From assembly GCF_030408435.1 (NCBI RefSeq), contig NZ_CP047046.1:2400572-2464571 (forward strand): DNA of 64,000 nt. Direction: 5' to 3'. Below, piece after piece: positions 17,031 to 26,562 of the stretch. Each line of letters starts with the position of its first letter. The first letter of the stretch is position 1. Position numbers and translations under genes: made by a program. The DNA comes from Corynebacterium auriscanis. Its GTDB lineage: Bacteria > Actinomycetota > Actinomycetes > Mycobacteriales > Mycobacteriaceae. Under the pieces are notes generated by a model that was not told the origin of the DNA, did no database searches, and saw only the letters and a program-made list of their open reading frames with translations.

Positions 17031-18386
17031 ATGACTCAGACCAGCGATGCTTCTGCCCCCGTTCTCGGTTCTGCGCCCGGCGAATTATCCTCCGCGCCCA
17101 CATTGCTGCACTCCGCTGACAGGGATGCAACTACTGGACTGCTGGTGCTCTCGTTCGGCGGTCCAGAACAGTCCGAACAGGTCGTCCCGTTCTTGGAAAA
17201 CGTCACCCGCGGTCGTGGAATCCCGCGCGCGCGTTTGGAAAAGGTCGGGGAACACTACTTCACGCTCGGTGGTCGCTCCCCCATCAATGATCAAAACAAG
17301 CAGCTCATTGACAATATTGCCCGAGAGCTGCAGGAACGGGATTTGCATCTGCCGGTGTACTTCGGCAATCGCAACTGGGAACCCTACGTGGAAGATGCCA
17401 TCACGCAGGCCGCGAAGGACGGCATTACCCAGCTTTACGTCTTCGCTACCAGCGCGTGGGGCGGGTACTCCGGTTGCAACCAGTACCAAGAAGACATAAC
17501 CCGCGCACTGGATTACTGTCGCAGCGCCGGTATCGCACCGCCCGAGGTACAACGGTTATCCCAATTCCACGCAAACCCCACGTTCATCGCAGCTTTTGCC
17601 GCTGCAGTAGACCGAGCCCGGGCTAGCCTGTCCCAGGACCACGCAGCCCAGGCCGACTTGGTGTTCACAGCGCATTCGGTACCAAACGTCGCCGATGAAG
17701 CCGCTGGCCCCCACACCTTCGGTGGCAACCTGTACTCACAGCAGGTACTGGATGCTTCTCGCCTCATCCAGCAGGCCAGCTCCTTCGCGGGACAACCTGG
17801 ATCTGCTGCGGATATCAGCTGGACCGGGCGCATTGCCCGGCATGAAAACGTTGGCGGCCGCGGCGACGGGCCAGCCCATACCGGTGTGCCCGTAGAGATC
17901 GACATGGGGCCAGGCACGGAATATGACGTGGAATTGGTATGGCAGTCCCGTTCCGGTTCCCCGCACACACCATGGCTGGAACCCGACGTGTGCGACCACA
18001 TCGAGGCTCGCGCGGCAGCTGGCAACACTCGCCCCATCGTGTTGTGCCCCGTTGGGTTCATCACGGATCACATTGAGGTGATGTGGGACCTTGATACCGA
18101 GGCCAAAGAGACCGCCGAGGAAGCCGGAATCCCCTTTGTCCGCGTAGCCACCCCAGGTTTGACCCCCGAGTTTGCCACGATGGTGGTTGACCTATTGGTT
18201 GATGCGATGGGCGCTGCCGGATCAAACGCATCTGAGGCATCTAGCCCGTCAAGCGCGACCCGTCAGCTCACCCCTGATCAGCAGGCCGCCGCGGACCTCG
18301 CTGCGAAGCTATCCACCGTGCCTGATTTCGGCTGCACCACCAATGGCAAGCCCTGTGCGCCCGGATGCTGCGGCTCCGCACGCTAG
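17031..18386 (+). CDS. hemH: Ferrochelatase (coproporphyrin III type) with cysteine-rich C-terminus
   Basis: A 451-residue ferrochelatase that inserts ferrous iron into coproporphyrin III (the actinobacterial coproporphyrin-dependent heme route; hence also called cpfC). Landmarks: LLVLSFGGPEQSEQVVPFLE near the start, FATSAWGGYSGCNQY, LVFTAHSVPN with the catalytic histidine, and CPVGFITDHIEVMWDLD. The tail VPDFGCTTNGKPCAPGCCG carries four cysteines that, with an internal one, fit the [2Fe-2S] ligands of actinobacterial enzymes. The frame is open further upstream to 16932, but that part is the 61-bp repeat, so the ATG at 17031 is chosen. Confidence 0.92.
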   Translation: MTQTSDASAPVLGSAPGELSSAPTLLHSADRDATTGLLVLSFGGPEQSEQVVPFLENVTRGRGIPRARLEKVGEHYFTLGGRSPINDQNKQLIDNIARELQERDLHLPVYFGNRNWEPYVEDAITQAAKDGITQLYVFATSAWGGYSGCNQYQEDITRALDYCRSAGIAPPEVQRLSQFHANPTFIAAFAAAVDRARASLSQDHAAQADLVFTAHSVPNVADEAAGPHTFGGNLYSQQVLDASRLIQQASSFAGQPGSAADISWTGRIARHENVGGRGDGPAHTGVPVEIDMGPGTEYDVELVWQSRSGSPHTPWLEPDVCDHIEARAAAGNTRPIVLCPVGFITDHIEVMWDLDTEAKETAEEAGIPFVRVATPGLTPEFATMVVDLLVDAMGAAGSNASEASSPSSATRQLTPDQQAAADLAAKLSTVPDFGCTTNGKPCAPGCCGSAR

Positions 18387-18456
18387 ACCCGCACTCTAGA
18401 CCCGCACTCACGTAAAACCCATTCACCCCGATAGAAAGACGATTGCCGAAAATCAA

Positions 18457-20049
18457 TTGACTTCACCAACTCCGCACCACGACGGCCCTGATGCTGATGC
18501 CAGGGCCACTGGATCCACCTCAGCTACTGCGCCCGACCCATCCCCGCATGCCACCTCGGCCACTGCGCCCGACCCAACCCCGCATGTAGCATCGCCCGCC
18601 CCAACCCCGCATGCCACCTCGGCCACTGCACCCGACCCAACCCCGCATGTAACATCGCCCACCCCAACCCCGCATGCCACCACAGCTACTCAGCGCTGGG
18701 CCTTCCTCGGCGTGGTCTCCCTGGGATTGTTGATGATCAGTATCGACAATTCCGTCCTCTACACCGCGCTACCCACCCTGCGCCGCGAACTGCACACTAC
18801 CGAACTGGAAGTCCTCTGGATCATCAACACCTATCCCCTGGTGATTTCCGGTTTACTGCTCGGCACGGGCACGCTGGGGGACCGCATCGGGCACCGCAGG
18901 ATGTTTGAAATTGGCCTAATCCTGTTCGCCCTCGCATCCATCGTCGCCACGGTAGCACCCAATGCCGAGTGGTTAATCGCTGCCCGCGCGGGGCTTGGCG
19001 TCGGTGCAGCAATAATGATGCCCGCCACATTATCGCTGATCAGAATCACATTCACCAACGTCCGTGAGCGCAACACAGCGATCGGCATCTGGGGTTCCGT
19101 GGCGACGATCGGCTCCGCCTCAGGCCCCGTACTCGGCGGCTTTCTGCTGGAACACTACTGGTGGGGCTCGGTATTCCTCATCAACGTTCCGGTCGCAATC
19201 CTGGCACTGCTGCTCACTTTCTGGCTCGCCGGCCCGAACCGCCCCAACCCTCACAAGCCGTGGGACCTCCTCACATCCATCTACGCGATGATCGCAATGG
19301 TTGGGTTGGTCCTGGCCATCAAGCAGGTCACCCACCGGCCCCTCAACGCGGTGATCATTGCCGTGGCCGTACTCATGGTTGTTGTGGGCACTGTTCTTCT
19401 TAACCGACGCCAAAAGCGTCTGACCGAACCCCTCCTCGCCTGGGACATCTTCCGCAACCGTGTGTTCACCGCGGGGTTCCTCGGTGCCGGCGGTGCCATG
19501 TTCGTCGTGGCAGGCCTGGGGTTGCTCACCAGCGAGCGTTTTCAGATCGCCGCGGGCTATTCACCACTGGAGGCAGGGCTGCTCACGGCCATCGTTGCGG
19601 TGGCGGCTTTCCCGGCCTCGGTAATCGGAGGCGCAATGCTGCACCGATTGGGCTTCCGCACGTTGATCAGTGGTGGATTCCTGCTGATGGCTGCGGGTGT
19701 GCTGTTGGTCGTGCAGCTGGGATGGTTGGCCTATCCAGGTTTTGTCCTGATCGGATTGGGCGCGGGAACGACCATGTCGGTGACGTCGTCCGCGCTCATC
19801 GGATCCGCACCAGCGCACCGCTCTGGCATGGCCGCGGCCTTGGAGGAAGTATCCTACGAGTTCGGTTCACTGATTTCCGTGGCCATTTTGGCCTCGCTGC
19901 TGCCCATGTTCTTGCGTTTCACCGGGGATTACGATGCGGCCTACGCGCGGACGCTCGTCATCGCAGCGGTGTTCGCGCTCGCGGCTGCGGTGCTTTCGGC
20001 GGTGCTCTTAAGGGGTAATCCGAAGGAAGGCGACTTCGCGCAAGACTGA
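18457..20049 (+). CDS. MFS multidrug-type exporter (DHA2, 14-helix) with repetitive N-terminal tail
   Basis: A 530-residue major-facilitator protein of the EmrB/QacA (DHA2) type. The membrane part begins near residue 80 (WAFLGVVSLGLLMISIDNSV); motif A-like GTLGDRIGHRRMFEIG and the motif C-like GPVLGGFLLEHYWWGSVFLI follow. The first 78 residues are a proline/threonine/histidine-rich tail with repeated SATAPDPTPHV and SPTPTPHAT units. A TTG at 18457 is the only usable start before the first helix. Substrate unknown; drug or metabolite export is inferred from family. Confidence 0.85.
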   Translation: MTSPTPHHDGPDADARATGSTSATAPDPSPHATSATAPDPTPHVASPAPTPHATSATAPDPTPHVTSPTPTPHATTATQRWAFLGVVSLGLLMISIDNSVLYTALPTLRRELHTTELEVLWIINTYPLVISGLLLGTGTLGDRIGHRRMFEIGLILFALASIVATVAPNAEWLIAARAGLGVGAAIMMPATLSLIRITFTNVRERNTAIGIWGSVATIGSASGPVLGGFLLEHYWWGSVFLINVPVAILALLLTFWLAGPNRPNPHKPWDLLTSIYAMIAMVGLVLAIKQVTHRPLNAVIIAVAVLMVVVGTVLLNRRQKRLTEPLLAWDIFRNRVFTAGFLGAGGAMFVVAGLGLLTSERFQIAAGYSPLEAGLLTAIVAVAAFPASVIGGAMLHRLGFRTLISGGFLLMAAGVLLVVQLGWLAYPGFVLIGLGAGTTMSVTSSALIGSAPAHRSGMAAALEEVSYEFGSLISVAILASLLPMFLRFTGDYDAAYARTLVIAAVFALAAAVLSAVLLRGNPKEGDFAQD

Positions 20050-20087
20050 GCGCGAGCTGCCGAAACACGGAAGTCTCAGCCCCGCGG

Positions 20088-20367
20088 GCGTTATCTGGGC
20101 AGCCTACCAGCAACCCAAAGGCACCCAACTACACTGCGCCGACGTTATCTGGGCAGCCTACCCACAATGTGCAGCAGAACTCTAACAAAAAGACGCAATT
20201 CTGTCGGAGTTCTGCTGCACATTTATTCTTCCGTGCGAGGTTCAGCCCACCAACAGTCCAAAGGCACCCAACTACACTGCGCCGACGTTATCTGGGCAGC
20301 CTACCCACAATGTGCAGCAGAACTCTAACAAAAAGACGCAATTCTGTCGGAGTTCTGCTGCACATTT
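20088..20367. repeat. Duplicated ~110-bp block each carrying a 17-bp-stem hairpin
   Basis: Block 1 (20115-20224) and block 2 (20258-20367) are near identical, offset 143 bases: CCAAAGGCACCCAACTACAC, then GTTATCTGGGCAGCCTACCC and a palindrome. The palindrome arms AATGTGCAGCAGAACTC / GAGTTCTGCTGCACATT lie at 20166-20182/20207-20223 and 20309-20325/20350-20366, with a 24-base loop. A third partial copy (GTTATCTGGGCAGCCTACC) is at about 20090. They lie between convergent genes, so they may terminate the MFS gene and asd, but the loops are long for terminators. Confidence 0.8.
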
Positions 20368-20384
20368 TAAGAAGGGAGGTGTGG

Positions 20385-20745
20385 GCGTGGATGGGGGGCA
20401 AGGGCGCGTGCGGGCGCAGGGGCAAGGGTGCGTGCGGGCGCAGAGGTCAACGGGTGGGCGTGGATGGGGGCAAGGGTGCGTGCAGGCACACGGGTCAACG
20501 GGTGGGCGCAGAGGTCAACGGGTGGGCACGGATGGGGGCCGCGGGGCACAGAGGTCAACGGGTACGCAAGGGCTCGTGCGGGCGCAGAGGTCAACGGGCG
20601 GGAGTGGATGGACGCCGCGGGGCACAGGGGTCAACGGGTGGGCACGGATGGGGGCCGCGGGGCACAGGGGTCAACGGGTAGGCGCAGAGGTCAACGGGTG
20701 GGCGTGGATGGGGGCAAGGACTCGTGCGGGCGCAGGGGTGCGACG
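20385..20745. repeat. G-rich degenerate tandem repeats between MFS gene and asd
   Basis: About 360 bases built from short units AGGTCAACGGGTGGGCG, GTGGATGGGGGCAAGGGTGC and GGGGGCCGCGGGGCACAG in varying order. The plus strand is strongly G-biased with many runs of three or more G, so G-quadruplexes are possible. Open frames through it (in all three forward frames) are repeat artefacts. No gene is seen. Confidence 0.75.
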
Positions 20746-20768
20746 GGCACCGCGGGCGCGCGCCCCGA

Positions 20769-21806
<1,038 letters not shown>

Positions 21807-22021
21807 TCAATATCTCCGTTCTTCCGTCATAGCTGCAACATGAATTGTGAAGAATTCAGCTATGAGCACGCAGTTAGCTATGTGCACGTCGATATAGACG
21901 TTAGTACACGAATCATACCTAGCCCCCGAAAAGTCCACCCTAGGTAGGACGCATACGATGCATAGCCGTCATAAGTTAACAGGGGTAGGCACGAAACCCT
22001 CACCTCACCGAAAGGACAACT

Positions 22022-22267
22022 ATGCCTAATATTTTGATTCACGCCGCCGAGGACACCACTATTCAATGGGCCTCTGGCGGGTTCCTGATCCTACTGGCCG
22101 TGCTGGCCCTCGCATGGCTGGTCTTGTTTATCGCGGCGATGTTTAGCATCCTGCGCTCCGCTAACTACGGTGCGGGCGGGAAAGCCATCTGGATCCTGAT
22201 CTCCTTTGGACTTCCCCTGCTGGGGCCGATTGCGTGGTTCCTCTTCGGCCGCAATAGCACGGTTTAG
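22022..22267 (+). CDS. Small PLDc_N-like membrane protein
   Basis: An 81-residue protein with two membrane helices (about residues 17-40 and 52-73). The motif pattern, an aliphatic first helix and then GGKAIWILISFGLPLLGPIA followed by WFLFGR, is that of the PLDc_N domain found at the N-terminus of cardiolipin synthases and as stand-alone small proteins. No phospholipase domain is attached. AAAGGA lies 6 bases before the ATG. It lies opposite to and between asd and lysC. Function unknown. Confidence 0.75.
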   Translation: MPNILIHAAEDTTIQWASGGFLILLAVLALAWLVLFIAAMFSILRSANYGAGGKAIWILISFGLPLLGPIAWFLFGRNSTV

Positions 22268-22405
22268 CGGGGAAGCAGGGGGCGAGAGCAGGGCTCGGCC
22301 GCAGTGGCGGAGCGGCAAACCCGCGTGGCAAGGCTCGGCCACGGTGGCGAAGCGGGAGCACCCGCGCGACAAACCAGCGCGGCGCGGCAAACCCGCGCGG
22401 CAACT

Positions 22406-23671
22406 CTACCGCCCGGTGCCGGCGTACACAGTGGCTTCCTCTTCCCCACCCAGCTGGAACCGATCGTGCAAAGCCTTCACGGCCTTATCCAGCTCCGTAT
22501 CGCGGATCAATACGGAAATGCGGATTTCCGAAGTGCTGATCAGCTCGATGTTCACGCCCGCATCGCGCAGCGCCTCGCAGAAGTCAGCGGTCACGCCCGG
22601 GTGGGACTTCATTCCCGCACCGACCAGGGAAACCTTGCCCACGTGGTCATCGAACAATACATCCTGCCAGCCCGCGCTTTCAGCCATGCCCTTGAGGATC
22701 TGCATAGCGCGGGATGCATCCTCGCGTGGGCAGGTGAACGTAATGTCCGTGCGGTTGGAATCCAGTTTAGAAATGTTCTGCAGGACCATATCGATGTTGA
22801 TTTCCGCATCCGCTACGGCACGGAAAATCTTCGCGGCTTCGCCTGGGTTGTCGGGGATACCCTGAACCGTGATCTTCGCTTCGGAACGATCGTGTGCAAC
22901 GCCGGTTAATACTGCTTCTTCCACTGGGATATCCTCCATTGATCCGCTAACTAGGGTGCCTATGTCCGTGCTGTACGAAGAGCGCACGCGCAGTGGCACA
23001 TTGAAAGCGCGGGCGTATTCCACGCTGCGGAGCATGAGCACCTTCGCGCCCACCGCAGCCATTTCCAACATTTCTTCGAAACTGATTTTATCCAGCTTCT
23101 TTGCGTCCCTCACGATGCGCGGATCGGCGGTGTACACGCCATCGACGTCCGAGTAGATCTCACACACATCCGCGTTCAGCGCGGCGGCGAGCGCCACCGC
23201 CGTGGCATCGGAGCCGCCGCGGCCCAAGGTGGTTACGTCCCGCGTCTCGCGGTTCACACCCTGGAAACCCGCAACCAGGCAAATTTTGCCCCTATCCAGA
23301 GCTTGTTGGACCCGGCCGGGCGTCACATCGACAATGCGGGCGTTGCCGTGGCGCTCGGTAGTTAAAACACCCGCTTGCGAGCCTGTGAAGGACTGCGCCT
23401 CGGCGCCGAATGAATCGATGGCCATCGCCACCAACGCGTTCGAGATCCGCTCGCCAGCCGTCAACAGCATGTCCATCTCGCGAGCCGGCGGCACGGGATT
23501 AACTTGCTCAGCCAACTCCAGAAACTCATCGGTGGTATCGCCCATCGCGGAGCACACCACTACCACGTCATGTCCTTGGCGCTTAGTCTCCACAATCCGT
23601 TCGGCTACGCGCCGAATGCGCTCGGCATTCTCCAGCGACGATCCGCCGTACTTCTGGACGATCAGTGCCAC
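22406..23671 (-). CDS. lysC: Aspartokinase (alpha and internal beta subunit)
   Basis: A 421-residue aspartate kinase, first step of the aspartate family, same length as the Corynebacterium glutamicum enzyme. The catalytic domain starts [35 protein letters not shown] is the kinase core. Two ACT domains follow (about 265-340 and 345-415) that bind lysine and threonine for concerted inhibition. Met245 ([16 protein letters not shown]) is placed where the separately translated beta subunit begins in related species. GTG start with AGGTGG upstream. Minus strand, upstream of asd but separated from it by the small gene at 22022. Confidence 0.95.
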   Translation of the reverse strand: MALIVQKYGGSSLENAERIRRVAERIVETKRQGHDVVVVCSAMGDTTDEFLELAEQVNPVPPAREMDMLLTAGERISNALVAMAIDSFGAEAQSFTGSQAGVLTTERHGNARIVDVTPGRVQQALDRGKICLVAGFQGVNRETRDVTTLGRGGSDATAVALAAALNADVCEIYSDVDGVYTADPRIVRDAKKLDKISFEEMLEMAAVGAKVLMLRSVEYARAFNVPLRVRSSYSTDIGTLVSGSMEDIPVEEAVLTGVAHDRSEAKITVQGIPDNPGEAAKIFRAVADAEINIDMVLQNISKLDSNRTDITFTCPREDASRAMQILKGMAESAGWQDVLFDDHVGKVSLVGAGMKSHPGVTADFCEALRDAGVNIELISTSEIRISVLIRDTELDKAVKALHDRFQLGGEEEATVYAGTGR

Positions 23672-23793
23672 GGGGCACCCACCTCTCGGTCTTTCGGGAA
23701 TTAGGGCTCATCTAAAACAGTGATAGTTGAGAGATTACAACAAGCCATGGCCGACGTTTCACGGAACCACGCAGTCGTTTAGCCTATGGTGTG

Positions 23794-24654
23794 ATGAATA
23801 CTGATGACGTACTGGCGATCTTGTTTGCCCTCGGGTCCGCATTGACCATCGCTTGGGGCACTGTCGTGCGTCACCGTATCGCCGAGCAGAACGGAGAATC
23901 CAACCCCGAGACCTCGAATGTGCCCATCTTGGCGGCCATCCGAAAGCCATGGTGGTGGGCTGGATTATTCAGCGCTCTCTTCGGATATTTCCTGCAGATC
24001 GTGGCTTTGCGGTTCGGATCCCTGCTTATTGTGCAGCCCATTCTGGTCCTCAAGCTGATGTTCACATTGCCTTTGGCTTCCAAGTTTGATCACCGCCCCA
24101 TCTCCAAGTCCGAAACGTTGTGGGCCACCATTTTGAGTATCGCCGTCGGCGTGTTGGTTATTTTTGGTAAACCGACGCCCGGCTTATCCGCCCCACCCGC
24201 AGAAAAATGGGCGATCGCTGTGGCTATAGGCGCGGTGGTGCTTTATGGCATGTATCGCTTCGCGCGCATCCAGTATAGTCGCGAGAAAGCGCTGGTGTTT
24301 GGGCTTATCACCGGCGGAATTATGGGTTACTTGGCCGTGCTGTCCAAGGCTGTGGTTGATGTGTGGGTTCACAGTGGGTTCACGGGTCTGATCGCCAGTT
24401 GGGAGCTGTATGGCCTGTTGTTCTGCGCCGGGTTGGGTACAGCTGTCCAACAAACGTCGTTTAATGCCGGCGCTTTGAAAAACTCATTGCCCGCGATGAC
24501 GATTGCAGAACCCATCGTTGCCTTCACCCTGGGTTATGTGCTGCTTCGCGAGCAGTTCCGCGTGACCGGTTGGCAGTGGTCCTACGTCCTGCTGTCTATT
24601 GTGATCATGATCGTGGGAACCTTCGTGCTCAGCCGCAAATCGGTCGAGGATTAG
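23794..24654 (+). CDS. DMT-family transporter
   Basis: A 286-residue protein with about nine to ten hydrophobic helices and the repeat architecture of EamA-like drug/metabolite transporters (first half ending FGKPTPG, second half VLYGMYRFARIQ onward, and the typical closing ALKNSLPAMTIAEPIVAFTL). The ATG at 23794 is three bases after an in-frame GTG. TAGCCT at 23780-23785 could be a -10 for a leaderless message. Divergent from lysC. Substrate unknown. Confidence 0.8.
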   Translation: MNTDDVLAILFALGSALTIAWGTVVRHRIAEQNGESNPETSNVPILAAIRKPWWWAGLFSALFGYFLQIVALRFGSLLIVQPILVLKLMFTLPLASKFDHRPISKSETLWATILSIAVGVLVIFGKPTPGLSAPPAEKWAIAVAIGAVVLYGMYRFARIQYSREKALVFGLITGGIMGYLAVLSKAVVDVWVHSGFTGLIASWELYGLLFCAGLGTAVQQTSFNAGALKNSLPAMTIAEPIVAFTLGYVLLREQFRVTGWQWSYVLLSIVIMIVGTFVLSRKSVED

Positions 24655-24689
24655 CGGGGCCGCGCGGGGCAGTCGACGCAATGCGGGAT

Positions 24690-24765
24690 GCGCGGACGGG
24701 GCTCGCGACGTGCAGCGGGCTCGCGGGAAGTAGGGAGCGGGGAGTAGGGAAGCCCCGCTCCCCGC
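24690..24765. repeat. Left arm of a long-range inverted repeat
   Basis: Bases 24737-24759 (GCGGGGAGTAGGGAAGCCCC and on to GCT) are an exact reverse complement of 26486-26508, and the neighbouring GGGGCTCGCGAC also recurs inverted. The two arms enclose about 1.75 kb containing the secreted-protein gene and IS remnants. Confidence 0.75.
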
Positions 24766-24904
24766 GGTTAGTGAGGTAGTCCCGCAACGCACGGTCGGTG
24801 CAGCCGGTGGTTTGGGCTGCGTGCTGTGCGCTGTAGTTGTGGTTCGCGATCAGGTCGAAAGCGGCAACAACAGCAGGATCGGGAGTGCAGGACATCATCA
24901 ACAC
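24758..24904 (-). pseudogene. Short helix-turn-helix-like ORF running into the repeat arm
   Basis: From the ATG near 24898 the frame reads SCTPDPAVVAAFDLIANHNY, SAQHAAQTTGCTDRALRDYL, TNRG, which looks like one helix-turn-helix unit. The frame continues to 24629 but there it is only the G/C-rich repeat arm, so the biological end is unclear. A closely similar stretch (RALRNYITNRG) sits at about 26274-26318 on the other strand, fused to an IS end. Probably a fragment of a DNA-binding or transposition protein; family not recognised. Confidence 0.35.
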
Positions 24905-25106
24905 CTCATGAACAAATCAGGGTGTTGCATTCACCACTAGAACCCACCAACGCTAATTCACGCGCCTTTACGCTTTACAGCGCGAAGGCTACATGTCAAT
25001 GAACAATCGACTCCAATTATTGAAAGTGGGTGCAAATTGTATTGGAAAGTGGTAAAGTCACAGAACGAATCCTCTACACCCTAGGTTCATCGAAAGAGAC
25101 AGCTCA

Positions 25107-25678
25107 ATGCACAAAAAAACTCGAAAAGGTTAATCCGCTTCTGCACCGCCACAGTTCTCACCTGCCTTGGACAAGGCATCGCTACAGCCGATACTGCGGC
25201 GACATCGCTACCCAAAGCATCCAACTCCATCGGAAGTAGCGAAAAACAATCCGACGGTGCCCAAAAAATTAAGAAAGGTGCGGAAGAACTCGAACACTCT
25301 TCTCTCCCTCGTTACGAAGAAAAGCGTAACGGCGAAACCTACATCGTCTACACCACTAAAGACCAACGGCACATCGGCGTTCCAAAGAACATGACTGATG
25401 AAGACATTGCATTTTACATAAGCGCTGGTCCCGCTCTCAAAGGACCATGGATCGAGTTCACCCCCAAAGAACAACAAGTCCTAGTAGCTGGAGGATCTGC
25501 TGCCCTCGCAACAACTATCTGTGGTGCAACAGAAGGAATTGGATGTGGCCTAGCAGAGACTATAGTGGCATCAGCGTCAGCATGGGTCGGAGCAAATGGT
25601 GGAATCTGCAACAACAACAAGCGCCTACTCATTGAAACCACCTGGGCCGGTACGGTGCGCGGAGCGCAATGCCGATAA
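25107..25678 (+). pseudogene. Frameshifted small secreted protein (possible bacteriocin-like)
   Basis: The ATG at 25107 is followed by a run of seven A, and the frame stops after eight codons. If the run had eight A, the frame would continue to 25678. It would give a signal peptide (KNSKRLIRFCTATVLTCLGQ, GIATADTA), a charged region (GAEELEHSSLPRYEEKRNGE), then a hydrophobic glycine/alanine-rich part with cysteines (LATTICGATEGIGCGLAETI) and a tail GGICNNNKRLLIETTWAGTV, RGAQC. No other start exists before an internal ATG at 25391, which would lose the signal. The composition is AT-richer than its neighbours. No named family recognised; size, export and glycine-rich hydrophobic core resemble small secreted actinobacterial peptides. 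The break may be real, a switch, or a homopolymer read error. Confidence 0.6.
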
Positions 25679-25696
25679 TATAAGGAGTTCAAACTC

Positions 25697-25873
25697 TTGA
25701 ATACACAGCAACAGCGCACAGCAGGGACAACGCTCATCGTACTTATCGCGCTGCTTGCCCTGCTCGCAGTTTTCAACGTCATCCAATGGAACGCAGCCAC
25801 GTGGGGCATCGGGTCCCTAATATTCTTAGGGATCCTACTTACCGCACTGCAGGTTCTGAAACAGAAAAAATAA
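25697..25873 (+). CDS. 58-residue two-helix membrane protein
   Basis: TTG start preceded by AAGGAG at 25682-25687. The protein has two hydrophobic helices (about residues 12-28 and 35-52, LIVLIALLALLAVFNVIQWN and WGIGSLIFLGILLTALQV) and a basic tail KQKK. It starts 18 bases after the frameshifted secreted-protein gene on the same strand, so the two probably form one unit. A small hydrophobic protein next to a secreted peptide could be its immunity or export partner, but this is only inference from context. Confidence 0.6.
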   Translation: MNTQQQRTAGTTLIVLIALLALLAVFNVIQWNAATWGIGSLIFLGILLTALQVLKQKK

Positions 25874-25885
25874 GACAAGACGAAT

Positions 25886-26233
25886 TCAAAAGCCTCCCAT
25901 GCTTGAACGGGCCCCCGAAAGTTGGACTGGTTTAATTCGAGGCTCCAGGGTTGGGTTCCGGTGTTGCATCGGAGTCAGGCCCTTGAGTCTGTCCTGGATG
26001 CGTTCATGGTTGTACCAACGGATGTATTCATCAATTGCGTGGTACATCTCCGACTTGAGGTGCCCGAAGAAGTTTTCTATCACCGCATTGTCGTAACAGT
26101 TTCTTTTCCTCGACATCGACTGTGTGCCGCCGATACCCGTGATGAGTGTGCGCCAGCTGGAATGCTGGTGCTGAAATCCCTGGTCGGTATGCACAAGCAA
26201 TCCTTGATATGGTGATTCTTTGTGCGATGACAT
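25886..26233 (-). pseudogene. C-terminal fragment of IS3-family transposase (OrfB)
   Basis: The 115-residue frame contains the end of the rve integrase domain: LLVHTDQGFQHQHSSWRTLI, SMSRKRNCYDNAVIENFFGH (with the catalytic glutamate), LKSEMYHAIDEYIRWYNHER. Upstream residues needed for the first two catalytic acids are missing, and a frame change near 26230 joins it to FTSQSLRDVIAQ. Nonfunctional. Confidence 0.85.
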
Positions 26234-26257
26234 CGCGCAACGACTGCGACGTAAACG
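25890..26257 (-). mobile_element. Truncated IS3-family element (IS150-like end)
   Basis: The right end of an IS3-type element is visible at about 25890-25925 (TTGAACGGGCCCCCGAAAGT). The element is cut at 26257, where an ISL3-type terminal repeat begins. Only the last third of the transposase remains. Confidence 0.75.
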
Positions 26258-26283
26258 GGCTCTTCACGATTTAGAGTGCGTTG
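26258..26283 (+). repeat. Solo ISL3-type terminal repeat
   Basis: These 26 bases are identical to the left terminal repeat of the ISL3 element at 3784-3809, but no ISL3 transposase is attached. It is fused on one side to the IS3 fragment and on the other to a copy of the HTH-like sequence of 24758-24904, so it marks a recombination or deletion joint. Confidence 0.85.
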
Positions 26284-26485
26284 CGGAACTACATCACTAA
26301 CCGCGGGGTGCCTAGTTAGCCACGTTCGACCGGGTATACATCAGATTCTGCCCGGATCAGAGTTATTCCATCCGCCAAACCGCCCGACAACTCGGCAGGG
26401 CTAACCGAAACGTATCGTAGCTAGGCTGAAACGTTTATCCGGCATCCATCAGGAGTTGACCTTGTCATATTTTTGCAGCGCGGCG
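26284..26485. other. Gene-poor stretch with HTH-like debris
   Basis: No intact gene is seen. One forward frame near 26360-26420 reads SYSIRQTARQLGRANRNVS before a stop, suggestive of a helix-turn-helix remnant from a transposase or resolvase. It ends at the right inverted-repeat arm. Confidence 0.35.
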
Positions 26486-26540
26486 AGCGGGGCTTCCCTA
26501 CTCCCCGCCTTGCCCGCTGTGCGTCGCGAGCCCCCCGCGC
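26480..26540. repeat. Right arm of the long-range inverted repeat
   Basis: Inverted partner of 24690-24765: bases 26486-26508 (AGCGGGGCTTCCCTACTCCC and on to CGC) are an exact reverse complement of 24737-24759, and GTCGCGAGCCCC at 26523-26534 also pairs with the left arm. It lies just downstream of capC. Confidence 0.75.
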
Positions 26541-26562
26541 ACCGTGTAGACAATCCGTCGAC

